From Gnetum montanum (Eukaryota; Streptophyta; Gnetopsida; Gnetales; Gnetaceae), in assembly GCA_015680685.1 (NCBI GenBank), contig MNCI01029140.1:153988-217987 (forward strand): 64,000 nucleotides of DNA, written 5' to 3'. The notes under the pieces were generated by a model. It worked only from the letters and a program-made list of their open reading frames with translations, was not told the origin of the DNA and searched no databases. Made by a program: the position numbers and the translations under genes. Position 1 is the first letter of the stretch. Each line of letters begins with the position of its first letter. Below are positions 1 to 11,378 of the stretch, piece by piece.

Positions 1-494
1 GCGATGAGTAACCAATTCCTTAACTAGCCATACACACCCGTAGATGCTCATAGTCAAGTCATACTCACACCACGCTATGAAAGCAATAAATAACAATAAA
101 ATAAACTAAGTGAATGCTGCAATGATGAAGTAATCTCGATCTTTATTGCCAGTCATGTGCGTGTCCAAGTAAGGGACACTCGAATGAAGACACCGTACAA
201 TTACATTCACCAGACTGCGGGCAGACACGGGAAAAATTCTAACTCTGGAGGGATCAAACTGCCAGAGCTTCGCTACTCTAAAACTAGGATGTGAAATGAG
301 GGAGAGCCACCTCTTATTTATAGAAATTGTGGCTGACTACGATATCGCGTACGCGATATCGTGGGGAAGACGCAATATCGCGTACGTGAAATCGCGGCCC
401 ATGATATATCGCAACCCATGATATAACATAGGTGCCTTCTCGTGGGTGCCTTAACGTGACCACCAGCAATATGAGCAATTTCAAGTCTCATCAA
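1..494 (-). repeat. Athila-family LTR, reverse strand
   Basis: Read on the minus strand this is the same LTR family as the one at 42930-43784. The R/U5 part matches: plus-strand positions 95-170 are the reverse complement of about 43195-43275, including the CAATAAAGATC polyadenylation-like stretch. Near 494 the plus strand reads CTCATCA, the reverse of the family's TGATGAG start; the other terminus lies at or just outside position 1. A minus-strand TATA box (CTATAAATAA) lies near 314-322. No purine tract precedes the LTR at 495, so it is probably a solo LTR or one end of a broken insertion. It sits against a forward Athila pol remnant, implying a later insertion. Confidence 0.75.
339..362. 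repeat. Perfect 24-bp CpG-containing palindrome in LTR U3
   Basis: Positions 339-350 and 351-362 are exact reverse complements, with GATATCGCGT as the left core. A second partial copy (AATATCGCGTACG) follows near 374-386. The related LTR at 42930 carries diverged forms of the same GATATCG words at 42957-43025. This is upstream of the TATA box in element orientation, so an enhancer or protein-binding role is an inference. Confidence 0.8.
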
Positions 495-495
495 T

Positions 496-903
496 GTGTG
501 TGAGCAAAAACCAGCCTACATAGTAGCCACTAAACTAGAAGACATCCAATGGCTTAAAAATGAGAATATAAAATTATTTCAAAGATGCATAGAGGCAACT
601 AATCCACTTATTAGTTATAAACATAAGAAAATGAACCAAATAGAAGACTTAACCACAAATATCTTATACTTTGATTATACACCAAAAGAGGATATTAAAC
701 ATGGAGACCTAGGAATCAAAACAGAAAATAAAGAAGAATTAAACACATTTGGATCCCCAAAAATAGAAATACCTTCAAGTTCAGATGAAGATACATCTCT
801 GAATGATCCAAATGAGACTATCACCAATGTTAGATGTGCTACCACACAATTAATTAAATCATCAATAGCGATAGATGGAAAACCAATGGTGTATAACCAA
901 TGA
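496..903 (+). pseudogene. Athila-like pol fragment (protease-RT linker/pol tail)
   Basis: A 135-codon open stretch with no conserved enzyme domain. Its start (AYIVATKLEDIQWL) resembles the linker between protease and RT in the element at 62220-62270, which reads YIVATKKGDT followed by WL after a stop. Its end (IDGKPMVYNQ) and the bases after it resemble the end of pol in the element at 29480-29530. It therefore looks like an internally deleted pol remnant joining linker to tail. The middle is acidic and rich in Ser, Asp and Glu. It has no catalytic motif and is cut on the left by the LTR at 1-494. Assignment rests on short blocks only. Confidence 0.4.
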
Positions 904-1260
904 ATTATGTAGGCCATCTCCCAAATGTCTAGCCAGAAGATTAGTCATAGGGAAGATGCTCCATTCTGGTTTAAGAACTAATAAGTGTTTTTTACCTTTT
1001 TATTTTTACAATTTTTTATCATTTTTCTATTTCTTCCAAAATTTTCTAATTCTTAATGGGAGTTCAAAGCACACCCCTTAGACACAATAATGGAATACAA
1101 GCATTGGTTATGGGGCTAAAGGATATGTTACCCATGCTTGAAGGTAACCCTCTAACTAAGGCCCTTTTTTCCTTTTCTTTTTTTTTGGAGTAATGATCAT
1201 TCTTTGAGGTGGTTTTGGACTCATGGTGGTCGGTAGGAGGGAACACATCAATGTGAGATT
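904..1260 (+). mobile_element. Athila 3' spacer downstream of pol
   Basis: This stretch parallels 29520-30350. There is a T-rich run, then 'AAAGCACACCCCTTAGACA' and the 'CATGTTACCCATGC' and 'CCCTCTAACTAAG' words seen at 30168-30280. In both places it follows the end of pol, so it is element 3' non-coding sequence. Short open frames here are low-complexity and not credible genes. Confidence 0.55.
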
Positions 1261-2596
1261 ACTATTCATGGTATGAACTTGGTCTAAAATTGGATGGATA
1301 GGTATGTTGATAATTTTAATCACATTTTTCACAAGAACCTATTGTGGGCATGGTCAAGTACCTTACATTCTAATCTTTGCAATACCTTCACTACTGCAAG
1401 ACAAAATTTGTACCGTTGAAATCATCTTGACAAGTACTATGTGTTGGATATAGTTTTAGGGATAAAAAATGAAATTGATTTTTCAAGAATTAAAAGGGCC
1501 AAACTAGCCTATTTTGTTAAATTGACATTTCTACGCTAACATATGGTAACATGGAATCTTCTAGATCACTTGGATAGTGAATTTCAACAAAACAAGATCA
1601 ATTCAGGTCATGGTTACTAACTTTCTTAAAAGAAATTTAACAATGATCCTAAAAGTTTAATAATTATAGTATTAATATGGGTAAGAGTTACTTATACTAG
1701 TGTATTATTATATTACCAACATATATTATAATTGATGAATTTTGATGAGATGCCATCAAATATTCATTTGTTAATGATATCCATGAAAGAAATTTTGTTG
1801 GTTGCTAAGATCTAGATTCCTGATCCATTGATTGTGAGGTCAATGGAAAGGTATCTTCTAACTTGCATCATAAATATATGGTAAATTCTATGATGATCAA
1901 TGGATTTCCATGTGTTGTGGCTTCAAGGTTCATCATCAAGTTCATGTCATAGTCAGCCCATAATTTTGAATGGCCCTTAGGTCGTGGTTTGCTCTAATAC
2001 AATCTTTGACATCTTGTCCTTGGATTTCATTGCAAACATCATAATATATTAGACATTATGTGTACAAAGAAAGTATACCAAATGCAAAATACAAATGATA
2101 TTAAAAATTAGGTATAAAAGAAATAATAAGGAAAATGCCAACAGAGAAAGAGAGGAATGCTTTATTGATATAGAATAGTCTATTTAGATCGTGCTTTGAG
2201 AGTGTTCCTTGGGGTTTTCTTCTTTTGAAATCTATGCCTTATAGGCAATCTAGTATTGGTACCACAGTTAGGCCTATAACCCAGCTAGAAGGGATGGCTA
2301 GTCCACTTCCTATTCCACTTCACCCAGCTTCCTATAACTTCCCTATACTTTCTCTACCACCCCATGACTTGCCTGAACCAGCTCCCCCATTCCATGTTGG
2401 GATGACCTCTAACCCTGAGTATAAATTCCTTAGGCCAAACCCCCAAAGGTTACCTTAAGAGACATGTTTGTTATTACAATGCACCCTTTCCGGTCTTAAT
2501 CATAGCTACCCTTTCTTGTTTTGTTAAGATAACAATAACACTTGTTATGAAGAGACATCATCTTTATTAGTCAACGACATCATTTGGGAATGGGGA
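1261..2596. other. No recognisable gene
   Basis: AT-rich sequence without a recognised domain, LTR end or RNA gene. A proline-rich open frame of 77 codons lies at 2225-2458 but has no family signature and no neighbouring coding support. The right part may be degraded upstream exon sequence of the receptor-kinase pseudogene, but no leucine-rich repeat can be read with confidence. Confidence 0.5.
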
Positions 2597-3533
2597 TGTG
2601 ATAGTTTCAAAAAGGAATGTCGTGCTTTATGAAAAGTGAAACATCACAACATTCTGAATATTATCATTATGGTGTGGTTCGAGGAAATAAAAGCCCTAGT
2701 AATGCCCTTCATGAATAATGACAATCTCCATTCTCTTCTTTACAGCAAATAAGATGGTCAATTGATCCCATTGGTGTTGTCAATGATAGTGAAAATATTA
2801 AGAGATTTAGCCCAAGGGCTTGGCTATTTGCATCATAATTGTGAATTTTAGGTCATCCACTATGACATCAAACTAGAGAATGTATTAGTGGATGATCATA
2901 TGATTTTCAAGCTCTCTGATTTTGCAATATTTAACTTCATTGGAGAATTTGACTATGCAACAACATCATCTTCTCTAGCAATGAAAGGCTCAGTTGGTTA
3001 TATTGCTCTAGGTATGCAAATTTTATTTTCACTTATTTTGCCTAAATTTTTTTCCTCTTAAGGATGAGGCATGTACAGTAAATTTCAAAAAAAAAATTTC
3101 AAAGTATGGCATTGGAGTAAGAATATCTGTAAAAGGTGATTTATATATCTTTGGAGTGCTTACCTTGGAAGTCATGACAAGATTGAAGTCCACACATGAG
3201 ATGTTTTTAGGGGATGTCATATTGCCACTGTGGATCTCCATGCCCTTGAAATGAAAATCAACACAAGAAAGAAGAGCACAATAAAAAATATTATAATGAC
3301 AACAGATGAAGTTGGAGGAATTAACATGGATAGAGATGATGAAATGCACTTGCCACTATGCTTCCATGAGGCCTAGCATGAAGGAAGCTGAGTCTTTTCT
3401 ACAATCATGTACTCTTATGAATCCTCAAGATCAAAGGAAATTACCAAGAAACTTGGAAGAAGTTATTAATATAGTTGAATCACAACCTTCTCTCTATCAT
3501 AGAAGGGAAGAAGATGAAAGTTCATCTTCTTAA
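2597..3533 (+). pseudogene. LRR receptor-like kinase pseudogene (kinase domain)
   Basis: Broken Ser/Thr kinase domain of the plant LRR receptor-kinase type that has an intron in the kinase domain (EFR/FLS2/XA21-like). In order: DSFKKECRAL with a stop, KVKHHNILNIIIM, the hinge MPFMNNDNLHSLLY, LAQGLGYLHHNCEF, the catalytic-loop block VIHYDIKLENVL (HRD appears as HYD), LSDFAI (DFG appears as DFA), and GSVGYIAL at the GYIAPE position. An intron-like gap of about 90 bp follows, with GT at 3012 but no clean in-phase AG. The rest is YGIGVRISVKGDLYIFGVLT, then RPSMKEAESFLQSC and an acidic/Ser tail ending at 3533. Stops and frameshifts interrupt it. The VAIK lysine region and all LRR repeats are missing, so it cannot be an active kinase. 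Confidence 0.82.
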
Positions 3534-4560
3534 TAATGATTTTAGGTACATGCTTTTTGGAAGATAAAACCCTTGAAATTGTTTTGCCCAATAATGATTC
3601 CCCTCTTTATGGATCCTTACATGTATAATTGAATTGTTGTTATTATCTATTTTATACTTATTATTCAAAATGATGACACACTTCAGTGTACTATATATTA
3701 TTTTTAACTTAATTGTTGTAGAATCCATATTTGACTTTCTTACTGCAAATATAATGCTTGTCCAATAAATATAAAATAAATCCTTTTGGTCTTTAAATGA
3801 AATAAAATATGGGACTTAATTTAAGTAATTATTATTTTCCCTAATTACTTACACATGGTTGGTCTTGTTACTATTTAAATACATCTTATTCCACTTTGCT
3901 CTTAAATCCCATGTCCACATAAATGCTCTTTGATGTTTATCATTACATTTGGCATCACCAATATAAAATTTAAACAAGATATTAAAATGCAATCATTTCA
4001 AACTTTACACTTAGATGTTTGATTTCCAAATTGAGTATTTTAAAATATTTTAATTGCAACCTTAATTATTTGTAATATTTCCATCAATTTGATAAATGTA
4101 AATACAGGGTATTTGGTTCATTTCATAGCTTTTAAAGACTTTATCTTTCTATGCAGTGTTTCATGAAAAGAACGAGTTATTGTCCATGTCAATTCATACC
4201 AACTTCAATGAAATATCTATGAAGATGAACCTGCTATATCTATTGAGTTTGAATGATGACAATGGCTATCTCATTTGGTTCTCTATATGTACTCATCATT
4301 CAATAAACTTTCATTTCCATCAATTTCCCAATAAACAATTAGCTAGACATTGTGATGGGGAGTAAATAATTATTTATCATATACACATGCATGGCCTAAC
4401 TTAAAGTGCTAGTATAAAGTTGTCTATGTCTATGTGACTGTTGAAATATAACAAGTTACTATGTCTGTTTTATCATGTATTCTATTGTGGCTAATAACAT
4501 TGAAAGCAATGATGATTTTAAAAAAGGATCACAAATAATTTCATCCCACAATCATCTTCT
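3534..4560. other. AT-rich spacer, no gene seen
   Basis: Very AT-rich sequence between the kinase pseudogene and an Athila env-like remnant. A 69-codon open frame at 4156-4365 has no recognisable motif. No terminal repeats or target-site duplications were identified. Confidence 0.5.
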
Positions 4561-6830
4561 AATCACTATAAGTGGCATAGAGTGGACTACAAAGACTATG
4601 GTTCAATAACCATGGTGAAGCTTACTTATTTCAAGATAGTGGCCTACCACCTTAATTCGATGATGATGCCTAGCAAGGTGACTATCTTCTACACCTATGT
4701 GTGTGCTACTCTAAGCAGAAAGTTCCCTATCAACCTTCCACAACTAATATATCTAAAAATACAAAAGTAGTTCAAGGAAAATGAATGTGGAAGGAAGGCA
4801 TTTCCTTTTCCATTTCTTATCAGAAAACTATGCAAAAGGGTATGGATAGCCCACTACACAAATGATACCATCAAACATACTCCTATCACCTCTTGGAAAA
4901 AGATGATAAAAGATAAGATTCATGCCATAACCAAAGAAGAGAAGTAGCTTCCACCACCACCCACTCATGACTAATCAACACCGAAGTCCCACACTACCAT
5001 TGAGTGCATGCATGAACTCCATGAGCAACCCTTGTAGTAGTAGCAAGCAAGACTAAGTGGTGGTAAATCCTCTCTCTACAAACCAACATTGAGCTATCTC
5101 AATAAGGTTGCATGATCCATCAGTAGGATGAAGGGTTCAATATGAATGTTTTCTACCAAAAGAATACGAGTGCTGGTGAGATCAAATTGTAGCACTTGAG
5201 AGGTAATAGTGTTCCTTTCACAACATTAATAATTTCTAGAAATCTTTCGGAATGCTATTATCTTTTTAGTGCACTTGTAGGAAAAAGGGACAATTGTTCT
5301 AGTGATGTAGTACCAAGGGTAGGAAATAGTGATAGAGGTGGTAGGTTACAAAGTGGTTGATGCACTCAATACCCCTGCAACATCTATACTAGATGTTGCT
5401 ATGCTTAGAGACATGTAGGCATTTGTATGTGTAGGAAGTAGAAGATTTAGTATAGCCTAGCATGAGAAGTTTCTAGACTAGTTGGAACTAAGCAACCAAT
5501 TTTAGATATCTTTGATATCCCAGAAACCATTTTAGCAAACTAGAAGGAGTTGCTTGAGGCTAAGGGAAAAGCCCTTATTTCCAATGCCCAACTTGAGGCA
5601 ACCATACAATAGAATCGACATTTGGCTACTATGGTTACAAAACTAAAGGCTTGCCTCATTGATCTCACCATACTCAACCAAAAACTATCTTAATGTGAAG
5701 CCTTCCAACAACTTCAGGTAAAACTTTAGGAGGCTAAGTATGTAAAGGAGTCAACAATATTCAACCAATCCTTAGTAGATGCTACTATTTACAACATTTA
5801 AAGGACTTGTTGGAGGTTCGCTACAAGAATGTGAGACTAACCCAAGACAACTATTGCTTGTGAAATGTCAAGATGTAGAAAGATCAAATGTTTGAATTCA
5901 TCCGATAGTAGTAGGAGCAGCTTGCTAGGGTAAATAATGAATTAAGGAGGTTGGATATAAAGAATTGAAATCTCTTAATGAAGAACGTGTATGCTCTTTG
6001 CCAAAAGTCTACCATTGAAATTGCTCCCTAGAAAAATGAGGCCCTTAAATTTGAAAGGCTTAAGAACCATTATAGGAACCAAGTTGGCTTGCAAAAGGAG
6101 ATAGAAAAGAAGCACATCCAACTACCAAAGGTGAAGGTGAATGAGGCCCTCCAGCAACTCCAATAAGGAGGTGATGTTTAGCAATCCATCTTTGATGGAC
6201 TGAATAAGTACAATAAAGCTAAAGTCCTCCTTAAGGCATTGTAGATCAAGAAGATGATGAAGTACATGAAGCTTGCCAACCTATATTACTCAAACCTGAT
6301 AATGCTAATTATCGAAAGGCCAAGGTTAGAATTGAAGAAGTGACCAGTTCATGCCTTCAGTACAAGGTAGAGCTTAAGCACCATAAAGAGGCCAAGTAGA
6401 AGCTTGAGATAATACCTATGAAACTTAAGGTTCTCAAGGTAAAGTTTGTAGATCAGAGATCAATAGTAGAGAAATTAGCCAAAAGAATAAATGGCTACTA
6501 GGAGTTTGAGAATGCACTCAGGTCATTTGACATTGAACATAAAAAGTTTACTACTTGGTTTGTCAACATCAAGTAGTTGTTTCCTACAATGCCCTATCCT
6601 TGGGATATCCTTATACCGACCCACATCAGCGATGTTGTGTGGACCATGTATGATCCTAAGAGTAAGAAGGAAAAGATGAAGGCATTGTTGGATGCCTTTC
6701 ATCTTCCATTAAAAGTTGTAGTTACAACAGAACAACCACAATAGCTGTGTGCACCAAAGGTAGGAGAAGGTCCTTCGATAGTTAAGAAACCTCATTCACC
6801 TAGGCACATTTGATTTTCTTCTTTGACTTT
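4561..6830 (+). pseudogene. Athila env-like ORF remnant (copy E1)
   Basis: Degenerate version of the large ORF found between pol and the 3' LTR in Athila elements (often annotated 'putative plant transposon protein'). The best block is 4582-4880: KIVAYHLNSMMMPSK, RKFPINLPQLIYLKI, FPFPFLIRKLCK and IAHYTNDTIKH. It aligns with the better-preserved copies at 20694-21330 and 40143-40800 and with the reverse copy near 55240-55650. Downstream, 5500-6700 is rich in Lys, Glu, Leu and Gln in broken frames and looks like a long coiled-coil C-terminus. Many stops are present. The role in the element is unknown; it is called env-like by position only. It is followed by a PPT and LTR, as expected. Confidence 0.7.
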
Positions 6831-7060
6831 AGCTGCTAGAGAAGTTGTACTATCATTATTTTCATGGTGTTTAATTTTGTGTCATAAACACTAAATTTTC
6901 TAATGATTGTAAATATGTACACTTGGGCACATAGTGTTTATTTGTGTTAGTTGGGTGTTTGTAGTTAGTTAATAATTTCATACCTTCTTAAAATTTTGTA
7001 AAGAACTTGTTCCTCTTTTTTTTTTACTCAATGACAAGTTCTCATTTAGTCATGAGGGTA
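6831..7060 (+). mobile_element. Athila 3' untranslated region with polypurine tract
   Basis: T-rich non-coding sequence after the env-like remnant, ending in a weak purine tract (ATGAGGGTA, 7052-7060) just before the LTR. The layout repeats at 12850-12963, 31370-31484 and 42741-42929, where the tract is more G-rich (TGTGGGGGTA, ATTGGGGGA). Confidence 0.6.
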
Positions 7061-7760
7061 CGATGAGTCATGTTCATGGGTTGCATCAATGCAATCCTAT
7101 CGATGCATGATCTGATGCATTAACATAACCCCATCAACACAGTGTTTATGTTTGCCTATAAATACATGCTCACTAGCCACATTTATGACATTCGTTGTTT
7201 AGTATCTTAGAAAAGCTATTGCATTTTGTTCATTTGAGAGTTAAAATATATTCTAAGTGCCTACAGTAGGAGTGAGAAGTGTATGAATCTTTATCCAAGC
7301 ACTAATGTACCTAAGCACCTTGCTGTGACTGATAATAAAGATGAGAAATCTTCATAAACCTTGTAGCACTTGGAATTAGCTTAATGTTTACTTACTACAT
7401 TTATTATAGATGCACTTTATTTTGATGCCCTTAATTAATTAATTCATAGTGATAATTAATACACATAAGTACGATAACTTTTAGCATACGTTTAATGCTT
7501 TTTAATCCCAGTAGCACCTAAGGATTGGTAACCAGTAGCATTGCAATGTGTTTAGGATGTGTATGAAAAGTGGGAACAAATGCTTATGTTAGGAGTAGCT
7601 AAGCATTAGTTAGTTATTAGATTAATTATTCATTTAATTACTTTATTTTTGTACTTAGGTGAATTAAAAAATAAAACATAAAATGATAAAAATCAAATGC
7701 CTTAGTTACACTTAACTATACACTTGCATCTCACAAGTGGAACTAAGAAGACAATGATCA
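7061..7760 (+). repeat. Athila 3' LTR, truncated at its 3' end
   Basis: Starts CGATGAGTCATG, where the family has TGATGAG, so the first base appears mutated. It has TATA-like CCTATAAATAC at 7155-7164. It then has the family R region with 'AGTGCCTACAGTAGGAG' near 7258-7274, 'AATAAAGATGAG' near 7335, and 'TAATGCTT' and 'CAGTAGCACC' words. It stops near 7760 before the expected CATCA end and PBS, and runs directly into the protease-locus flank. The U3 differs from the LTR at 42930, so it belongs to a different subfamily. Confidence 0.75.
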
Positions 7761-9048
7761 TGCATTGATGGATACATGTTGTGAAGGATGGATCAATAGG
7801 TACATGTTGATGTGACCACATTGACATAGCCAATTGATGATTCATGAGAAGAACTATATCAAATATCAAGATTATTTTAGAAAAGTTAAAGTAGAGTTGG
7901 AGAAACCATGAGATATCTATAGATTGATTTATAAATAGTTTGCTTGTTATGTAAGCAACCACATGTATTTATTGTGATGAAGATTATAATAATTGCATTG
8001 CTTGAAGATTTGCCCCATTTTGGCAAGGGCTTTGGGATCACTTTCTGTTCTATTATTTTTGTCATAATGGAATCACATGTGTGCTTAGTTTTTCCAACAC
8101 ACATTGTCCATAGTTGCAATTATTTTTTTCAGAATCAATAGGGTAACTAAGGTTTTTTCAATGATCATTTTATAGGTCAAGAAAAATTGCTTTCAAATAT
8201 TTTAATGATTAAAGACTTTAAGTTGTTGGTACATTTTTTTGTAATCTATTCACATTGTCCATAGTTGCAATCAAGGTGTGACTTTGATGTTCAACCTTGC
8301 ATATCATGACATTTTCTTCATGAATATATTTTCACAATTTTTGTGTTCACATTGTCCATATTTGCAATTAGGGTATGAATTTGATGTTCAACCTTGCTTG
8401 TTATGACATTTATTCATAACACTAACAAAAATTTTACCCAAAATTTTAGTTGTCAATATGTACTTCATAGGTCAAATTTATAAAAAAAAATTAATATAAG
8501 ATAATTCATATATTAAAATCTCCAAATTTGTCATTATGAATTTTAAGTAAAATCCTCAAATCTCTTCTAAAAATAAATTTTTTAGCCTAACTATTATCCT
8601 TAAATTTCATTGAAGTTTGAGCTAATTAAAGTTTGAATTTAATTACATAGTCAACACTTGCAATTAGAATCAAATGAAATGATATTTGTGTTTCTACCAA
8701 AACTATATACAAGTTACATACGAGAGGGGAGTACTTGGTTGTTAGATATAGAAACCATTCTTTAGTAAAATTGTTAAAAATGTCCTTAGTTTTATTGAAA
8801 ATAAAAACTACAATAGCCTCTTATTAAAAAAATTGCAAAACATACATAAAAATTTGACCATATGGAACTTTTAATTGTATTAAAAGCTCATTGCTTTCTA
8901 GAGTAATAATGGACATTATGCTCAATCTAGCTTTACTATCCCTATTTAAAGATAAAAAACATTATAACCCTAAAACGCCACGTATCATTATTACTCAATG
9001 TTACGGTAAATAACAAGAAGTGCCGCTGAAGTGAAGTGAAGTGAAGTG
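7761..9048. repeat. 3' flank of aspartic protease locus (duplicated at 43891-45200)
   Basis: Non-coding sequence aligning almost end to end with 43891-45200. Shared words include GATTTATAAATAGTTTGCTT, CACATTGTCCATAGTTGCAA and CCAAAACTATATACAAGT. Relative to the minus-strand protease remnant this is downstream DNA. Short open frames on both strands are chance. A (GTGAA)n run sits at about 9029-9048, next to the protease stop. Confidence 0.7.
8100..8368. repeat. Three dispersed direct repeats in protease flank
   Basis: CACATTGTCCATAGTTGCAA or a one-base variant starts at 8100, 8251 and 8348. The last two are followed by a longer shared tail containing 'GATGTTCAACCTTGC' and 'ATGACATTT'. The same three occur at 44287, 44437 and 44535, so the repeat predates duplication of the locus. 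Confidence 0.8.
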
Positions 9049-9576
9049 TTAGAGGCAAATTTTGGGGGAGAATGAGATCTTTGCGTTGGGGAGGTCGTAG
9101 GTTATGAGCATGTCCTGTTGTTCATAGTTTCCCATAATGGCGGGCGGCTCCTTAGTGTACCAGAACACCACCGACCCATCTTCGTCATCAGGAAACAGAG
9201 TCTTCTGCTCCGTCAGGAAAACCGTGGCTCCGCCGTCAAAGTGCAGCCCACCAACTTCTATGACGGTGTGCCCAGCGCTGCCTCTACAAGAAATTGCTGC
9301 TGCCCACCTTCTACGGCTTCAGTAACCTCACCAATGCCAGCGTCGTGGTGGAGTTAAGGTGACTCCAGATGTGGCGTTGGCAGTGCTTGTCGTTGGTGAT
9401 CATTCAGTGCGCGGGGCTGAGCCACGTTGAGTTGGCGGAGACACGACACCATGCTTGTGAATCACCCGAAATTGGCCCTCCTCCACTACTGACAACAGTC
9501 TAAATAAGAATAGCGCGTATCGTGTGTAAATCGAAATGAGTCACGGGTTAAGGTGCAAGCCGTCATCAGTAGCGTT
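9049..9576 (-). pseudogene. Pepsin-like aspartic protease pseudogene (A1, nepenthesin/CND41 type)
   Basis: Minus-strand remnant of a plant A1 aspartic protease. From its 5' side it shows GGQQQFLVEAALGTPS, like the start of the mature enzyme just before the first catalytic Asp. After a deletion or frameshift comes HFDGGATVFL, then PPAIMGNYEQQDMLITYDL and KISFSPKICL with a stop at 9049-9051, the usual C-terminal block. Both catalytic Asp motifs and the middle of the protein are missing, so it is inactive. Only about 20 bases of upstream coding sequence (GGCTTGCACCTT on the minus strand) remain at 9553-9576 before a truncated Athila LTR. A second copy of the locus lies at 45337-45618 and 46899-47150. 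Confidence 0.8.
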
Positions 9577-10334
9577 AAAAGTTTGTAGTTTGTTTGAGAA
9601 CTCTAATTATGAGAGAACTCTTGTAGTTTGTTTGATAGTTAGCAAAACTATTGTAGTTTGTTTGAAAGTTGAATTATTTTCCAAGTGCTCACAATAGGAG
9701 GCCCAAGGGTGGACGGATCTTTATTCAAGCATTGATGTACCTAAGGACACGATTGTGTTGGCAATAAAGACGAGCTCTTTGATTCATACTTGTAGCACTT
9801 AAGATTTGTTTTCTTATGCATTTCTTTTATTTTATGCACTTTACATTTATGTTATTAGCACAAAAGTCATTTTGATCAATTAAGAAAATCGTTAAATTAC
9901 ACAAGCATGACCACTTCGAGCATGCGTGTAATGCTTGGTAACCCAGTAATGATTAGCGTTTGGTAATCCCAACAATGTTGCATTGGTTCAGGATGTGTAT
10001 GACAAGTTGGAATGGATGCTGGTGTTAAGATTAGTTAGAACTTAGTTAATGAGTAGTTAAGTTAAATTAGTCACTTAGTTACCTCTCTCCTTTCCTACTA
10101 ACATAGGACATAAAAACATAATAAATATAAAAATCATATGCCTCAAGCTTACTTAACCATACAATCACAACATAAAGGTACGCTTGGGAAGATAAGCTTG
10201 GAAAGATAATGATCAACCAACCCATCTTTGTTCCATAGGGGTGCATAAGCACTTAGTTCTTGGAATTTGATTAGATCATGCGTGAAACACCCGTATTCGT
10301 ATGGTTGAGCTAGGGGGTACCTCGCCGTTCAACA
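9577..10334 (+). repeat. Athila 5' LTR, U3 deleted (copy 1)
   Basis: R/U5 part of an Athila LTR. It begins in a duplicated 'TTGTAGTTTGTTTGA' stretch and continues through 'TTTTCCAAGTGC', 'GGATCTTTATTCAAGCA', 'GGCAATAAAGACGAGC' and 'GCTAGGGGGTACCTCGCC'. It ends AACA at 10334, directly before the PBS. U3, the TATA box and the TGATGA terminus are gone, replaced by about 20 bp of protease-derived sequence. Copy 2 is at 22479-23256 with the same truncation, so truncation predates the duplication. Confidence 0.8.
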
Positions 10335-10353
10335 TTAACACCGTTGCCGAGGA
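10335..10353 (+). promoter_or_regulatory. Primer binding site, tRNA-Asp type (degenerate)
   Basis: TTAACACCGTTGCCGAGGA lies immediately after the LTR end. Athila elements use an Asp-tRNA PBS of form TGGCGCCGTTGCCGGGGA; three or four bases differ here. The same variant sits at 23257-23275, and another at 51884-51902. Confidence 0.78.
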
Positions 10354-11378
10354 CTTAGTTGTTTGTGCTAGAACATACAAAATCATTCACATCATTGGAA
10401 TGAACCCTTAGGGTTGGTTGAGAAAATAATAAACAAGAATACATTCCACATTGAACATACAAGTATTTCTCCTTCTTCGTATGAAAGCGCCTCACCACCT
10501 AGGTCTGAAATAGGAAATAGTCAGCAGTGTAATACACATGATGTTGATATGTCAGTTCCTCAACAAGTTTGAGTAGTATATATTCATCCCGATGAGTATA
10601 TACCAGACTTCACGTTTATCCTCCATCAAGACGAACAACTGCATTGGCGAGACTTAAAAGGTAACATAGTGTTACCTCCCAATTGCTTAGTCCTGAGCAT
10701 GCTTCTTCATGCTCTTACACCAATTGGCATGCTGCACTTACCTGCAAAATATGTTGTGTAAGACCATGAATCAAGAGAATACAATCCCATAGAAGCACAA
10801 TATCAAAGGGACTTGCAACAAGAGAGACATCATAAGTCTTTGAAGGGTAAGTGGTCCTAGGATGCCCCACATGTCTTAAGTGAAAATGAGGGTGGTGAAA
10901 ATGAGGGTGTGTAATCTCACATCTGCAGGAGTCTAGGGTGTATGCACTCAACACACGATTGAACAAATGGCAAGCACCCAAGATTACCTTATCCTCAAGG
11001 TAACCCAAGATAGTTCCACCAACCTTCAACATATTATCCCAATGGAACTCTACCAAAAATGATTAAGTAATATCAACAGTGGAAATACGCATAATCATGT
11101 GGAATGCCACCACCAAGGCAACAGTATCCTTACTGGAAACCTGACCCATATGGATATTATGTGCAACAGCCAATCTCCCCACATGACTTTACTAGCACAT
11201 CACTCCTCAACCTCACTACCAATCCTGTGAATATTATGGGACTCCCTCTTCTAGAGGTGATATTTCACAAGCATACCATCCTTCTCATCCAGCTACATCT
11301 CTTCCACAAATAGCTCCACTACCATCTACTCTCACGATCCATGGTGAAATCCCTACCCAGCCGTAGCAACGTAACACC
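10354..11378 (+). pseudogene. Athila gag remnant, copy 1
   Basis: Broken gag. FTFILHQDEQLHWRDLKG and YNPIEAQYQRDLQQERHHK are readable near 10615-10840. The frame then jumps near 10895 from GENEG directly to the 'TGTAATCTCACATCTGCAGG' segment, which in copy 2 lies at 25262. The whole core gag domain and basic region (about 23820-25258) are therefore deleted. The remaining C-terminal part (MPPPRQQYPYWKPDPYGYYV from 11104) is Pro/Gln/Tyr-rich, as in Athila gag tails. Stops and frameshifts are frequent. Confidence 0.7.

Noticed and set aside
2225-2458. Proline-rich 77-codon frame
   Set aside because: No motif, no conserved neighbour and no second copy in the window; insufficient to call a gene.
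9118-9357. Plus-strand open frames of 62 to 79 codons
   Set aside because: They are antisense to the aspartic protease C-terminal block, which explains the coding-like composition.
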